Source: Dioszegia crocea
Taxonomy: Eukaryota > Basidiomycota > Tremellomycetes > Tremellales > Bulleribasidiaceae
Assembly (NCBI GenBank): GCA_001600615.1
Contig: BCKK01000010.1
Location: 189,632 to 253,631, forward strand
Reading direction: 5' to 3'
DNA: 64,000 nt
The position numbers and the translations under genes were made by a program. This document shows positions 34,475 through 47,224 of the stretch, one piece after another. How positions within the stretch are numbered: position 1 is the stretch's first letter; every line of letters begins with the position of its first letter. The notes beneath the pieces were generated by a model, which was given only the letters and a program-made list of their open reading frames with translations, ran no database searches and was not told the DNA's origin.

Positions 34475-36084
34475 ATGAGTCAAGGTAAGTACAGCTAGCC
34501 ACCCCGGGGGATCGGGTACAAAAGCTGATGGAATATAGGAACAGAAACAACGCCCGCCGGGGTTACCGTTGTGTATGTTTACAATCCTAACCTGCCGTGG
34601 TATTTTGTGCTGATGTACCCCCAGGCTCGGTGCACAGTGGGGCGACGAAGGCAAGGGAAAGCTTGTCGATATCCTCGCTGCCGAGGCGGATATCTGCGCG
34701 CGATGTGCCGGAGGTAATAACGCCGGACACACCATTGTGGTCAAGGATGCCAAGGGCGAGAAGAAGACTTATGCCTTCAACTTGTTGCCGAGTGGTGAGT
34801 GATGGCGCCGCAATTATACCGTCAGCCAAGACGCATCCTGACTCCCCAGGCCTGATCAACCAAAAGTGCACTGCTTTCATTGGTTCCGGTGTGGTCGTTC
34901 ACATCCCCTCACTATTCAACGAGCTCGACACCTTGGAACGCAAGGGTAAGTCTTTACGCCTATTCGCATAAGGTCTTTTGCTGATTTCTAGGCCTGTCCT
35001 GCGCTGGCCGTCTCTTCGTCTCGGACCGTGCCCACCTCGTTCTGGGTTTCCACCAGATTGTTGACGGGCTCAAGGAAATCGAGCTCGGCGGCTCATCTAT
35101 CGGTACCACCCGGAAGGGTATCGGACCCGCTTACTCGTCCAAGGCCAGCCGGTCCGGATTGAGGGTGCACCACTTGTATGACCCGTCTTTCCCTGCCAAG
35201 TTCCGAAACCTGGTCGAAGGCCGGTTCAAGCGATATGGACACTTTGAGTTTGACACGGAGGGAGAGATTGAGATGTACCTTGTCAGTTGGCCTGGCTTTA
35301 TTGAGAGCTACAGCTGATAGTCAGGCCTTTGCTGAGCGTCTCCGCCCTCTCATCGTCGACGGTCCCACCTTCCTGCACAACGCCATCAAGCAGAACAAGC
35401 GGATCCTCGTCGAGGGTGCAAACGCCCTCATGCTCGATCTCGACTACGGTACCTACCCCTTCGTCACCTCCTCCTCCACCGCCATCGGTGGTGTCTGCAC
35501 CGGTCTCGGTCTACCCACATTTGCTATCAAGCGCGTCGTCGGTGTCGTAAAGGCCTACACTACCCGTGTCGGTGGCGGCCCCTTCCCTACTGAAGAGCTC
35601 GGCACGATTGGCGAAACCCTGCAAGAGGTCGGCGCAGAGTACGGAACTGTTACTGGCCGTCGAAGGCGTTGTGGATGGTTGGACCTGGTCGTCATGCGTT
35701 ACTCTGCCATGATCAACGGGTATACCAGTCTGAACTTGACAAAGCTGGATGTGCTAGATGGGTTTGAGGAGATTAAGATTGCCACAGGCTACGTAGTTGA
35801 CGGTGTTGAGATTGATGGTTTCCCAGGTCAGTTTCTTCTCCCATACATATGACTATCATGGGCCCAAGCTAACTCTACTAGCCGATCTTGACCGCCTCGC
35901 CAAGGTCGAAGTTCAATACGTCACCCTACCCGGCTGGAAGTCTGACATTACAAAATGTCAGACCTGGGCCGAGCTACCCGAGCCTTGCCAGAAGTACTGC
36001 ACGTTCATCGAAGAATTCTTGGGCGTCAAGATTCAGTACATTGGTGTTGGGCCCGGACGAGAGAGTTCTATCCAGGTGTTCTAG
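34475..36084 (+). CDS. ADE12: Adenylosuccinate synthetase
   Basis: Six or seven exons. ATG 34475 (MSQG, then GTAAGT) splices to [11 protein letters not shown] and onward, with stop TAG at 36082-36084. Signatures: GTP P-loop [12 protein letters not shown] with the catalytic Asp; [15 protein letters not shown] with the catalytic His; the IMP-binding [55 protein letters not shown]; base-recognition [27 protein letters not shown]; and the C-terminal [14 protein letters not shown]. The enzyme joins IMP and aspartate using GTP, the first committed step of AMP synthesis in the cytosol. Length (about 430 residues) and motif order match the fungal family and all key residues are present. Confidence 0.97.
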
Positions 36085-36752
36085 GGTTTGTAGATGGAAT
36101 TTCTCCAGGGTGGAAATTAGGGCTATGATGCACAAAAGTTGTCTTCAAGGAAGGCTTGGATTGTATCCTATTGTATCCTTGTGACAGGGCCAGATGAGCA
36201 AGCAGAAAGCAAGCAGGACAAAGTCGCCTAATTATAGATGGTGAAGGAACCAAAGATGAGCCCGAAACGCCACTGAAACACGCCCCTGAAACGCGTCTCT
36301 TACTCCACCCCGGTGCCTCGTATCGCCCTTTGTCTCGTCACATATATCCTTCATCTGTATTTTGGGCAACAGGAGGTCACTCATCGCAAGCAGTGGACCA
36401 CCTTTCTTCTCTTCTTTATTGACAACAAAGAGCCCGGCGCTCGCTCACTAACGGTACGTCCTTTTCTTCGCGTCGATCAGTGGAAGGGAGGGATTTGAAA
36501 GGCAAGGTTGAACAAAGGGGGTCTAAGCGTGAAGTGTTTCAAGTAAGCTCACACATCCTCAGACCTTCTTCACCCTCCTCTCAACAAACCCCTCACTTCA
36601 TCACTCAACATCATCATCCAACACTGCAGCGCAGACCACCCACCGACACTCTCTTCAACTTCATTTCGACCGCGTCGAAATTTCACATTCATTTACACCA
36701 CCTTCACTCAACCCTCTCAAATTTTGCTCTCACTCCCCATCCAAGACATACG
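36085..36752. other. Promoter region of the first AA11-like gene
   Basis: About 670 bases downstream of ADE12. The last 200 are C/T-rich (CACCCTCCTCTCAACAAACC and similar), as in strong tremellomycete promoters and leaders. No gene was seen. Confidence 0.55.
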
Positions 36753-38192
36753 ATGATCTACCCACTCACCTTCGTCTCTCTCCTCGCTGGCAGTGCGCTG
36801 GCGCATCTCCAATTATCTGACCCCTTGCCTATCCGGAGTCCCCTCAACCCGGCCGTTCCCAATGATAGTAAAGGTGAGTATCGACGCGACTTATGGTCTT
36901 GCCACCGAGCTGACGCCATCAGATTATAGCTACACAGCTCCTTTAGTCTCGAACGGCTTACCGTACCCTTGCAAAGTAAGTCATTGTCCCCCTTTCTCCT
37001 TTGGCTCCTTTGGCCCTTTCCGATCTCTCTCCAGACACAGATCTTCGATCATCGACCTCTATACCCAGGTTGCAAGATACTGACCCCACAGGGCTATCTC
37101 GAATCAGACGGCTCCCTCCTCTCCTCTCAAAAGACCTGGGCGGCAGGATCCACCCAGACCTACACCATCGACCCCGGCGGCGCAATCCACGGTGGTGGCT
37201 CATGTCAAGTTTCACTATCCTACGATATGGGCAAGACATTCAACGTCATCCAAAGTTCGATAGGCGGGTGTATGCTTGAAAGTCTACAAGAGAGCTTTAC
37301 GATCCCGTCTACAGCTCCTAGTGGGCAGGCGGTGTTTAGCTGGACTTGGTTTAATAATTTGGGGAATAGGGAAATGTACCAGGTGAGTTGTTGGTTCTGG
37401 GCTTGGTGAGGCAAGGTGGGAAGAAGGCGTAAGATGGTTGAAGACGAGGATGAGAGAAGTTGAGAGCTGAGACGTGGACATGGAAATCTCGGTCCCGACT
37501 CCTACACATCTCAGTTGTTGACACTAACTTTACAGAACTGCGCAATCGTCACCGTAACCAACGGCGGATCGGGCCTAAACAGCCGTGACAACCCCGCACC
37601 CTTCGTCGCCAACGCCGGCTCCGTCAACAGCTGCAGCACCGTCGGTAGCCGAGATGTCGTTTTTCCTAATCCAGGCGCGGCCGTTTCCTACTCGGGCGGA
37701 TATAAGGGCACGGTCCCCCAGCCTGGTCTCAATGTCGTCGGTACAGGCTGCTCTCACCCTGGCGGTGCGGACGGTGCGGGCACCAGGTCTGGAAGTGGTG
37801 GTGCCGCAGCGCCAGCCCCCGCACCTGCACCTGAAACTAAACAACTCCTCGTTTCCCCTTCTACATCCACCGCAGCTGCACAAACTACAACTCCCGTCGC
37901 TCCTGCCGCCGCTGTCTCCACTACCACAACCCCTTCCGTCTCGCCCGTCTCTCCCTCCGTTGCCGCTCCAGCAGCAGCAACAACGACTGCAGCTCGGACA
38001 TGCCGTCGACGAAAGAGCAGCGATCACACCAAGAAGAGTGCTCTTCCTCTGGCGCAAGCGGCGGAATTGAGGTCGCATAGGGAACGCAGGATCCGGAGGC
38101 ATACATCTTGGGCGCCAAGGCGGATGGACCCGGAGTCCAGGGCGGGTAGAGTGGCGGCGATGAAGGCTGAAAGGCCGGTGTATATCGATTAA
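36753..38192 (+). CDS. Secreted AA11-like lytic polysaccharide monooxygenase, copy 1
   Basis: Four exons. The signal peptide MIYPLTFVSLLAGSALA ends just before HLQLSDPLPIRSPLNP, so the mature enzyme would start with the copper-binding His-1. The second brace histidine lies in IHGGGSCQVSLSYD. FSWTWFNNLGNREMYQNC supplies the conserved aromatic and axial Tyr region. Other AA11-type blocks are GLPYPCKGYL, NVIQSSIGGCML, VANAGSVNSCSTV and VVGTGCSHPGGADG. A Ser/Thr/Pro/Ala linker follows, then an Arg-rich tail (TCRRRKSSDHTKKS). AA11 LPMOs oxidise chitin; assignment to AA11 or a closely related clade is from motifs only. The tandem duplicate follows 530 bases downstream. Confidence 0.82.
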
Positions 38193-38726
38193 GCACGGGT
38201 GGCGGGGTCTGGAGTTGACAAAGCGAGGGGAGAGAAGGTAGTGCTGGGCACTGGGCTGTCCTGGGGATTTCGAGGGGGAAAGGCCCATTTCAAAGGTAAA
38301 GGGGCGCAATCTTGATGGTTGCCCCCATGACCCATTTACGACCCTGTCACGACCTACATATTGTTGTTGTGTATATATTACCCATGGATTGGGTATCGAT
38401 ACCAAACAGGGGCTGATACTGCTAATGTAGACTACTGACGATCCCTCATCCTTTCACCCAAAAATCGAGGGGTCGAGACGCCAAGATGTATCCCTTCAAA
38501 CGCGTCTTATCCCTCGAAACCTCCCCTACGCGCTGTCACTCCCTGTACCTTCGCACAATTGACCTCAGGCCGAATTACGCCTCATTCATACCTATACTGT
38601 GACTGCTGACCCGCTCAGATTTAGCTTCGACCCCACACTCATTTACTCACGCCTCTCATTCAAGCCCACGTCCATTTCGCCTCGACCAAAGCGAACTACC
38701 CGCAATCGACGCGCAAATTATCCCGC
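38193..38726. other. Spacer and promoter of the second AA11-like gene
   Basis: About 530 bases with a C/T-rich leader before 38727. It is not obviously similar to the promoter of copy 1. No gene was recognised. Confidence 0.55.
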
Positions 38727-40017
38727 ATGTTGTCATTTGCCTTCATCATCCTCCTAGCTTGGAGAGCGCAGGCGCATCTCCAACTATACGACCCATTCCC
38801 CATACGGAGCTCCCTCAATCCCGCGGTGCCAAATGATAGCAAAGGTAAGAGTTGCCTCTGACAATACAGCCGGAGCTGACTCTGTCAGATTACAGCTACA
38901 TTAACCCTCTAGCTGGCACCACCGGCCTTCCATACCCTTGCAAGGTGAGCTTCTTCCCTTTGCTCCCTTTCCAGACCTTCCTTCTAACCGACACGTTGAC
39001 TCGTGCGCAAAGTACCACTCTTGTTCAACAAGGAACATTTGAATCTCGCTGACCCCTAGGGCTATCTTGACTCTGACGAAAGCTTCCTCACATCACAAAA
39101 AACCTGGTCGACAGGCTCATCTCAGACGTACACCATCGCCGGTACTGCAAACCATGGCGGTGGCTCATGTCAACTATCCCTATCGTACGATATGGGCCAA
39201 ACGTGGAATGTGATCCAGAGTCAGATTGGGGGTTGTATGGCCGATACAACTGGGAAAAAGACGGAGAGGTTTGTCTTGCCGAGTGCGGCACCTGGTGGGA
39301 AGGCGGTATTTAGTTGGAGCTGGTTTAATAAGCTTGGAAATAGGGAGATGTACCAGGTAAGTCTGGGTCTGGGGTCTTGCGGTTGTCGCTAGATAAGGGT
39401 GTCACAGCGGAAGATGGTAAGAAAATCAGCTGATGGTACAGAACTGCGTCATGGTCACTATAACCAACGGCGGCTCGGGACTCAACGGCAATGACCATCC
39501 AGCACCATTTGTTGCGAACGCCGGTGCCGTGAATCAATGCAGCACCGTCGACAGTCGAGAGATTGCGTTCCCCAATCCTGGGAAAGTGGTCATCTACGGT
39601 GGTGACTTCAAGAGTACGGTGCCGCAGCCAGGGATGAATGTGGTCGGGACAGGTTGCTCACATCCTGGAGGTGCTGATGGGGCTGGGACTAAGCGAGGGA
39701 GTGGTGGTGGGATAGATCACCAACCTAGTGCCAATGCGGAGAATAGCGCGATCACCAGCGTTGCTGACAATACATCAATGTCGACGTCTAGTGCTCGAAC
39801 GACACTAGATTCGACGTCAGTGACCTCCACCAAGACTGTCACCACTGGCTCGAGCTCGCCGCCAGCATTGACTGAAGGCAGTGCAAGCACTCGGGCATCA
39901 CTCGATATTCATCGTCTGACATGGACATCGACATCAGCCACTACTACATTCGCTGTCGGACGTACAGAGTCCACCGCCACGATCTCGAAATGTCGGAAAC
40001 GCAGAAATCAAGAGTAA
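38727..40017 (+). CDS. Secreted AA11-like lytic polysaccharide monooxygenase, copy 2
   Basis: Same exon layout as copy 1. The signal peptide MLSFAFIILLAWRAQA precedes HLQLYDPFPIRSSLNP (His-1). The second histidine is in NHGGGSCQLSLSYD, with FSWSWFNKLGNREMYQNC and VVGTGCSHPGGADG also conserved. The Ser/Thr-rich linker has diverged from copy 1, but the end is again a Cys plus basic tail (KCRKRRNQE, stop at 40017). All copper-site residues are intact in both copies. The different linkers suggest different wall or matrix placement. Confidence 0.82.
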
Positions 40018-40207
40018 ACTGCGACAACGATCATGATCATTAACCCGCATCGACCTACTTCCCTCCATATCAGCAGGGTATGCGTCTTGTTGCAGTACGG
40101 GGCTGTTAGCGCGAGCTGGTTAAGTACAGGTGGCGGACCAATGGTCACGCGGTAAATTTGTGTCGGGTATTGTACATGCTTTATGATGCATTTGGCTCAT
40201 CCCTGAT

Positions 40208-42088
40208 CTAGGATGCAATCTTATGAAGCATAAATCCTGGACCCCACAAAAGGGAGGTCATGAGCAGCTCGTCACTCCCCGCGATCCTCTCGAATCGGAA
40301 TGGATACCCATACTTGACCTTGGCCTCACCAGGACCTATCGCCTCTTCGTCCGGCATTTGCCACTGTCTGTACTCCAAGCACCCGGCATACTTGCCTCCG
40401 CCCAGATAAGAGACGAGGGGTCGAATTTCGCCGTGCAGCCAGCAGAGCCAGGGTAGCGATTCGCATTGTGGTCGGACGGAGACGTAATTAGCTTCCTTGA
40501 GAATGAGGTTAGGGATTCCAGCGCCCGAGAATGTCCCCTCGATAAGCTCAGGAGCAGTTGGCGCGTCGAGACCCTGCACCGGCGGGAAATCGGCCAACTC
40601 TCTTGCAAGGCGTGGAACTCTTTCATGCTTCATCCTATAAATATCAGCTGAGACCCGGCTTTGATATATAGCGCTGTGCGAAGGCCTTAACAACAAGATC
40701 ATTAACATACTGCGGGATGCATTGAAAAGGAGGAATACACTCACGAAGCCACAACGACATCAGTGTCGAGCCCCAACAAGCGATGAGCAATGACCCTGGC
40801 AATCATTGGACCGCCCTCTCGCCCTTCCCAGCTGTTACTGAGGCTGACCATCGACAACCGCAGTGTCGGCATGTATGTCATCAGGCCCGTGAAGCCTGCA
40901 ATGGCGGCCCAGTGCTCGAGGTACGGTATGCCCTTGTAGGTTCCCACGTAGATGCCCAGTCCGTACTGCTCTCCTGGATCGTTGATGGAGATTCCAGGTC
41001 GTACGATGTCGTGTGCGTCCGCGCGGGGTTTGGCAAATTCCTGGAACAATGGATCGGTCGGAAGGTATGCCAGCCATTTGCCCTGTGAGTCCATCAGCCT
41101 CAACGCCAAAGTTCGCACTATCGGGTCAATTGAACATACCATGTCTTCGGCGCAACTTATAAGCCTTGCAGTACCCTTGTGATCCACCCGGCTGGGCAAG
41201 GACTGGAATCCGTATCTGTGTCCAAAAGGTAAGACGTTTGCTCCCGAATCGCCCCTGTAGTGACCTTGCGACGAGTCTCCGCCGGCGCCTCCCTCGCCCT
41301 CGAAACTGGTTTGCGTCATTTCCAGGGGTTCCCAGAAGATAAGAGATAGATACGCTTCGACTGTCTGTCCAGACAGTGCCTCTATCGCTGGAACACTCAG
41401 GTCGAAGATGGCGTTGGAGTAAGACCAGTTTGCACCTGGTGCATGCGAGCAAGGTAGGGTGAAAAGATACTCGAACTATATGACAATCAGCACGGACATT
41501 GATTAGGGACTGGAGACGGCCTCGGAGCTGACTGATGCCTTCGCGAGGGCTTGACTCACGATTGATAGACCTAAAGCTGATGCCTCAAAACACGATCCGT
41601 TGTTTGTCTGAAGACCGGTAGGATGGCCCAAGAGATGGGCAAAGGACACCACGATGCCGCCATCCATCTCATTCGAGAGTCGGAACTGAGGCAGCACGTC
41701 CCGGACTGCTGTGTCCGCGCTCAGACCTCGCGCCGCTAGTGAGCGAAGAAGAGCGAGTGAAATGAATTGCTTTGTAATGGAGCAGATAGGAAAGCGCGTC
41801 TGGTAAATGATCAGCACTTGGGCCAGATGATTATTGAGGTAGCCGACGCACCTTTCGAGTGACAGGCTGAATTCCATCGGCACTACAAATGCCATATGAC
41901 CTATACGCTGTTCCGGCTCGATTTGGATCAAGCGTATCGGGTGAGGCGTGCCGGTGGACAACGAGTGACAGTCCGGGAACTTGAGCCGTTTGATTGAAAT
42001 CTGCGACGATCGTGTCGAAAGCTTCATCGAGTATGTCATCCAGCGAAACAGGCGCGTTGCGAGGATTCGAATTTGATTGTGGGTCCAT
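40208..42088 (-). CDS. Beta-lactamase-fold serine hydrolase (PF00144/S12-like)
   Basis: Four to six exons, ATG 42088 (MDPQSNSNPRNAPVSLDD) to TAG 40208-40210. After VPGLSLVVHRH, the catalytic SxxK motif appears as TRFPICSITKQF. The YxN motif is WSYSNAIFDLS. The third motif region reads LEHWAAIAGFTGLMT, where HxG of most family members is HWA. The C-terminal region (ADFPPVQGLDAPTAPELIEG) resembles the lipocalin-like extension of fungal S12-type proteins. There is no clear signal peptide, so it is probably cytosolic. It may be an esterase or peptidase; the substrate is unknown. It lies 340 bases downstream of the ABC transporter on the same strand. Confidence 0.8.
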
Positions 42089-42428
42089 TCTGTCAACACC
42101 GCTTCAGACGTACGTAAGTGAGGACAAGTTTAATGAATGCTCAGTATCTTGGAGGCCGCGATGATGCCTTGTCAGGGGAGAGGTCGCACGCGCACATTGG
42201 AGGCACGACAAAGGAGCCCACTCACACGTACGTCGCCGACCCCCAGTTGCTCAGCGGCAACATCCGGGTCATCGCCTTGCGAAGCGAGGCCTGGCTCCCG
42301 GTGGATCAATGCTATCTCTGAGTGCCGCCATATTGAAAGTACTACCGATTCATACTAATATCTGCTACTTATAATACTGTCAACATCCTGCACATTTTAC
42401 AGCAAGATCAAGCTCTAACCTGATCATT

Positions 42429-45400
42429 TCACCCTCGATCTGCCCATAGATTACCGCCCGGCGCACCCACACCCGACTTCTCGCACATCTCCCTGAAAGC
42501 CCCTCCGGCATGATATAGATTCTCAGGCGTATCAAATTCCTAAAATAGGGTCAGCTGAAGTCCCAACAATCCTGCTGTAACACGGCAAAACTCACCTCAA
42601 CACATCCATCCGCCATAACCAAGATCCGATCATAACTCAAGATAGTCTTGAGACGATGGGCAATAGTCAACAAAGTCCTATCTCCAAACTCTCTCCTGAT
42701 CGTCTCTTGGATCTTGCTATCCGTCTCGACATCCACCGACGCCGTTGCCTCATCCAGCACTAGCACTTTGGTATTCCGCACCAAAGCCCTAGCAAGGGAT
42801 ACAAGCGACCGTTCTCCGACCGACAAATTCCCTCCTTCTTCCTCAACAATGGTATCGAGTGTGAATCGACCAGGAGTGACGGCGGCAGTGGGCGTTGCTG
42901 TGCCTGAAGCAGTAGGAGTAGGGTCGAGGGGAGTAGAGGAAGTGATGAGGTGGGATCGTTTTAGCGTATCGTACAATTCCGCATCCGTCTTGGTTTGGAA
43001 AGGGTCGATATTCGATCGGATAGTACCGGAGAAGAGTAGCGGGTCTTGAGGGATGATGGAGATACCAGATCGGAGATCATTCAACCCAATCTTGGAGATA
43101 TCCACTCCGTCAATCTCGATACTTCCAGCTGACAATTCCGACATCCGGAAAAGAGCCATCATGATTGATGATTTCCCAGCTCCTGTCCTTCCCACCACCC
43201 CAATCTTCTCGGCCGCACCGACTGACATCGTCAGGCCCTTGAGCACATCGGGTAGCTCCTCCCTGTACCGCATCCGCACATCCTTAAACTCGATCCGACC
43301 CTCAGCAGGCCAAGATGCGGCCGGCTTCATGGCTTCAATTTGATGTGGCTGTTCCTGCTCTAGCTGGTTTGCGTAGTGCATAATTCGCTCAGCGCCCACC
43401 ATGTCATTCTCCACCTCGGCCATCTGTCGGATAAGCCAAGAGAAGGATTGTTGGACCATGATGAGGGTTGATAGAGCCAGACCACCGCCAGCGGCCGAGA
43501 CGTTCGCCTGGAGGATGACAATGAATGATACGCAGAGCGCGAGGAGGGCGCCCAGGCAGTCAAGGCGTAATCCCAACCAACGCTGGTTGATTGTTGTGAG
43601 GTAGTATGCCCGGTTCTCGATATCGATCCGTTTGATATTGTCCCCAAAGAACCGGTTGAGCTCGCCGTAGGATCGAATGGTGGCGATCCCAGAGAGGGAC
43701 TCGGAGAAGTGGGAGTAGAGGGATGATCGGAGGATAGCGTCAATACGTTTGAACTCGCGTGATGATCGGCGATAGAACATGGCGTTGTGTGCGTATAGGA
43801 CAGTCACACCCGCCATGACAATGAGGAAGTATGGAGCGATGATGGCGAGTAGGATGGTAGCGCCGATGATTTGTGCAAGGGTACTGAGCGCCATTCGCAT
43901 AGCGTCAGCGAGGGTATTGTCGACCGTGTCGATATCTTTAGCGAAACGGTTCATGATTCGACCTAGAGGGGTAGTGTCAAAGAATGCTTGGGGTGCAAAC
44001 ATGACTCGGGTAATGGCGTCCTTGTGCAACTTTGCAGATGCAAAGTAATTGAGAACGGCAAGTGCGAAACCTTGGAAGAACATGGAGATGGCCGAACCGA
44101 TACCGAGTGCGGCGTAGATACCCATGTAGAAACCGTTAGGCTGGTTCCATCGGTATTCTTGCCACCAGACCAGCCAGAATGACGTGATGATGTAAAAGGC
44201 CATCTGGACGGCGATGGCAAGTAGGAGGAGGGGGATGGTGATTGCGCCTCGACCGGCTTTGAAGTAGTTGAGCCAGGTCCCGCCCTTCATTGCCCCGATA
44301 TTTCGCTCTTCATCCTGCATGAGCGCCTTGACGGAGCCCTTGGCCACCATGTTGGCTCGATCATGGTGCACCATGTTGAGCTTCTCTACCGCCTCTTCCT
44401 CCTGATCAATCTTGTCCTCTGATCCGAATTGAGTAATGAGCCGAGCGAACGCCTTGTTATTGGCTCGTAACTCGGTATAGGTTCCCTGCTCGGTGACTCG
44501 ACCGTCTTCGAGGCAAATGATGTTGTCGACGTAGGGTAGGAAGTGGAGGGCGTGGGTGACGAGGATACGGGTCTTGTCTGAAAGAGCACCGACGATGGCG
44601 TTGAAAAACAGGGCTTTGCCGACACCGGCATCGAGTGCAGAGAGGGGGTCGTCAAGCGCGATGATGTCGGCGTTGAAGTACATGGCTCGGGCGATGTTGA
44701 CTCGTTGTTTCTGCCCGCCAGAGAGGTTGATTCCCTTCTCTCCGATTTCAGTTCCGTCACCGTCTTCGAGAAGTTCCAGATCGGGTTCGAGGCACGAGTC
44801 ACGGACGACACTCCAGTATCGCTCTTCGTCCCAGGGTTGGCCGAAGAGAATGTTCTGAATGTCAGCTTTGATTTACTTGAAGTCGACAGCACGTACCTCT
44901 CGAACAGTGGCATTCTGGATCCAGGGGGATTGAGCGCACAATGAAGTCGTGCCCGAGAAGGTAACCTTCCCCTCTGTCCGCCTCATCTCACCCATCATAC
45001 CCTGCAACAGACTGGTCTTGCCCGATCCGATAGTCCCGACAATAGCAGTAAGACTTCCCCTCGGGATGCTCAATTCGATATCCTTGAGCTTGAAGATCTT
45101 CTCTTCGACCTCATGAGACACCTTGGGCTCAGCCGTCACCGCTCCAGGATGTTCAGGCGCACCACCTTCGACAATGTCCGCTTCGGTCAGACCTTGCCCT
45201 CCTGATCCTCCACCCGCCTTCTCCGCCTCAATCTCAGTGACCAAATCCACCTTGCCCGACTTCTTCTTGCTCTTCTTCTTCTCCTTGACCGCCTCCGGAC
45301 CCTGGATGATACCCATTCGCTTTGCCTGCTTGGCATTGAGTTTCCGCATCTCCTTGTCATCCGCTGCGGCAGGTGCGGCATCCCAAGTGAAACAAGCGTG

Positions 45401-47224
45401 ATCGATCCGAACAGCTTCGTGCATGTTCAAATCGACCTGCTTCTCATCCGTAACCACCTCGGCCTCGTAAACCTTCTGCAATCGTCCGATGGCATTGTAC
45501 GCGTCGGCGGTGGTAGAAAGGGACATGGGCCAAATCATGAGTGGTAGTCGCATGAGTTGGAAGAGGGTAATGACGGAGAAGACAGTCGCCGCTTCGAGCT
45601 CGTGCGAGGTAAGACTGTAGGTGATGAAGGATAGGATGGCAGCGAGGACGGGTAGAGACATGGCGAATGCCATCATTCCCGATCGGGCCCAAAGGAGGGA
45701 TCGAACGTATTTGATTTCGAGACTTCGGATAGTCTTCAATCGGTCGAGGAAGGAGTTCTCCCATGCCATGAATTTGACAATTCGCATACCGCCTAAGATC
45801 TCTTGTAGGAGTTTGGCACGCTTGTCGGTCCAAATCATGGATTTCTTTCGGTACCCGAAGAGTTTCCGCATGAAGCCGGCTTGGAGAGGCATGCAGATGG
45901 CCAGGAAGGCAATTCCGGGTAGGGCAGAGTAGCCGAGTTGGACAATGAGGATGATCATAATGACGATGAATTGCTGATGGGTCAGCTTTGGTGATGCAAA
46001 CAGTGATCACAGACTTACCAGGGGTGAAGTCCAGGTCATGTGGAAAAAACCGGCCGAGAAATCGATACGACTCGTATCGGTTGAAATGTGATTGACGAGT
46101 TTACCATTGGGGATCTCACCTCGACTCTTCTGCGTGAATCGCAGTGCCCGATTGAAGACACTGGCAATGATACCCGCTCGAGCGAGCACTCCCGTGCCGA
46201 GACCGCGGACGAAGAAGTGGTGGATGGTAATGGATGTGATGCAAAGTAAGGCGAATAGGACGAATGCCATACCGATGGGATATCCCACGCTGGGAGAGGG
46301 GAGACCAAGACGCTGAGCAGCATCACGCTGAGCGATCCATTGAATGATCTGCCGCATGACCAAAGGAGTGACGGCACTACTGGTGTCGCCGACGACCTTG
46401 ATGAGACCGCCTAACCAGAAGTATAGACCGAACGTGTCACTCAAAGCCCATGCGAGTGATGGTGTCTTTTTACCAAACTTGGTTCGATAGTCGTGTTCGC
46501 GTTTGGTGCGGTTGGGGAGGATGGAATAGAGGATTCGGCGAGAACGGGGAAGGGGTGTAGAGGGATCGGCGAGCAGAGCATTGTATTCTGCTGCCTTTTG
46601 TTGTCGGATCGTGAACTTCTCGACTAGACGGCGGGACACACGCTCGGCCGATCGAGCATCATCCATCCTCCACATGTCAGTGGGTTGTAGGGGACGGGCG
46701 GAACCCAGAGCCATCATTGGGGATATCCAGTTGAAGAAGAGGAAGGAGAACCAGCTGGCGCTGGCTTCGGGAGTGACGGGTGCGTCATCGAGGGAAAGAG
46801 GTGGAGGAGGAGGTCCATATTTTGGCTTGACAAATGGAAGGGAGTGACGCCTGGATGTCAGCAAAAGAACAGGCTTGAAAGCGTAGACTCAAACTTACCA
46901 TCTTGGGATCGTATATGGCCCCTGCCCGATCTCCTTGACGAGCTCCTTTCCAGTCTTCTTCTCCAAAACCACCTTTACTCGCTTCTTCTTCCCATCATCA
47001 TCGTCTACCTCGTGTTCTCCCCGATCTTCATACCCAGAATCTGAAGATGCAGAATCGGAAGAAGGGGAATGCTTCTCGTTGAAGTTGTTGGCGGATTTTC
47101 CGCTCTTTTCGACCGGAGAACCCGATGAGACTTTCTCAGTCTGAGAATCACCATCGGAGGAGGTGGGGTGTAAGGTAGATGGGGCAGGTGTCGAGCGGAC
47201 AGGGGAAGTCTCAGTTGGAGCCAT
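42429..47224 (-). CDS. ABCC-family (Yor1-type) multidrug ABC transporter
   Basis: Full-length TMD-NBD-TMD-NBD exporter of about 1,480 residues with few introns, and TGA at 42429-42431. The start was chosen at 47224 (MAPTETSPVRSTPAPST). The frame is open further upstream to 47749, but that part is not coding-like. There is no TMD0, as in Yor1. Landmarks: YTIPRWRHSLPFVKPKYG; SWFSFLFFNWISPMM; NBD1 Walker A GTIGSGKTSLL; CAQSPWIQNATVRENILFG; signature LSGGQKQRVNIARAM; Walker B IIALDDPLSALD, with Asp replacing the catalytic Glu as usual in ABCC; TMD2 PLGRIMNRFAKDIDTVDN; NBD2 Walker A GRTGAGKSSIM; signature NLSVGERSLVSLARAL; Walker B VLVLDEATASVD; H-loop TIAHRL. The inter-domain linker is Lys-rich. 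It probably exports drugs or lipids at the plasma membrane. Confidence 0.95.

Noticed and set aside
38193..38405. Long minus-strand frame over the first LPMO gene (37575-38405)
   Set aside because: It is a mirror of the Ser/Thr/Pro-rich linker codons; the plus-strand gene is certain.
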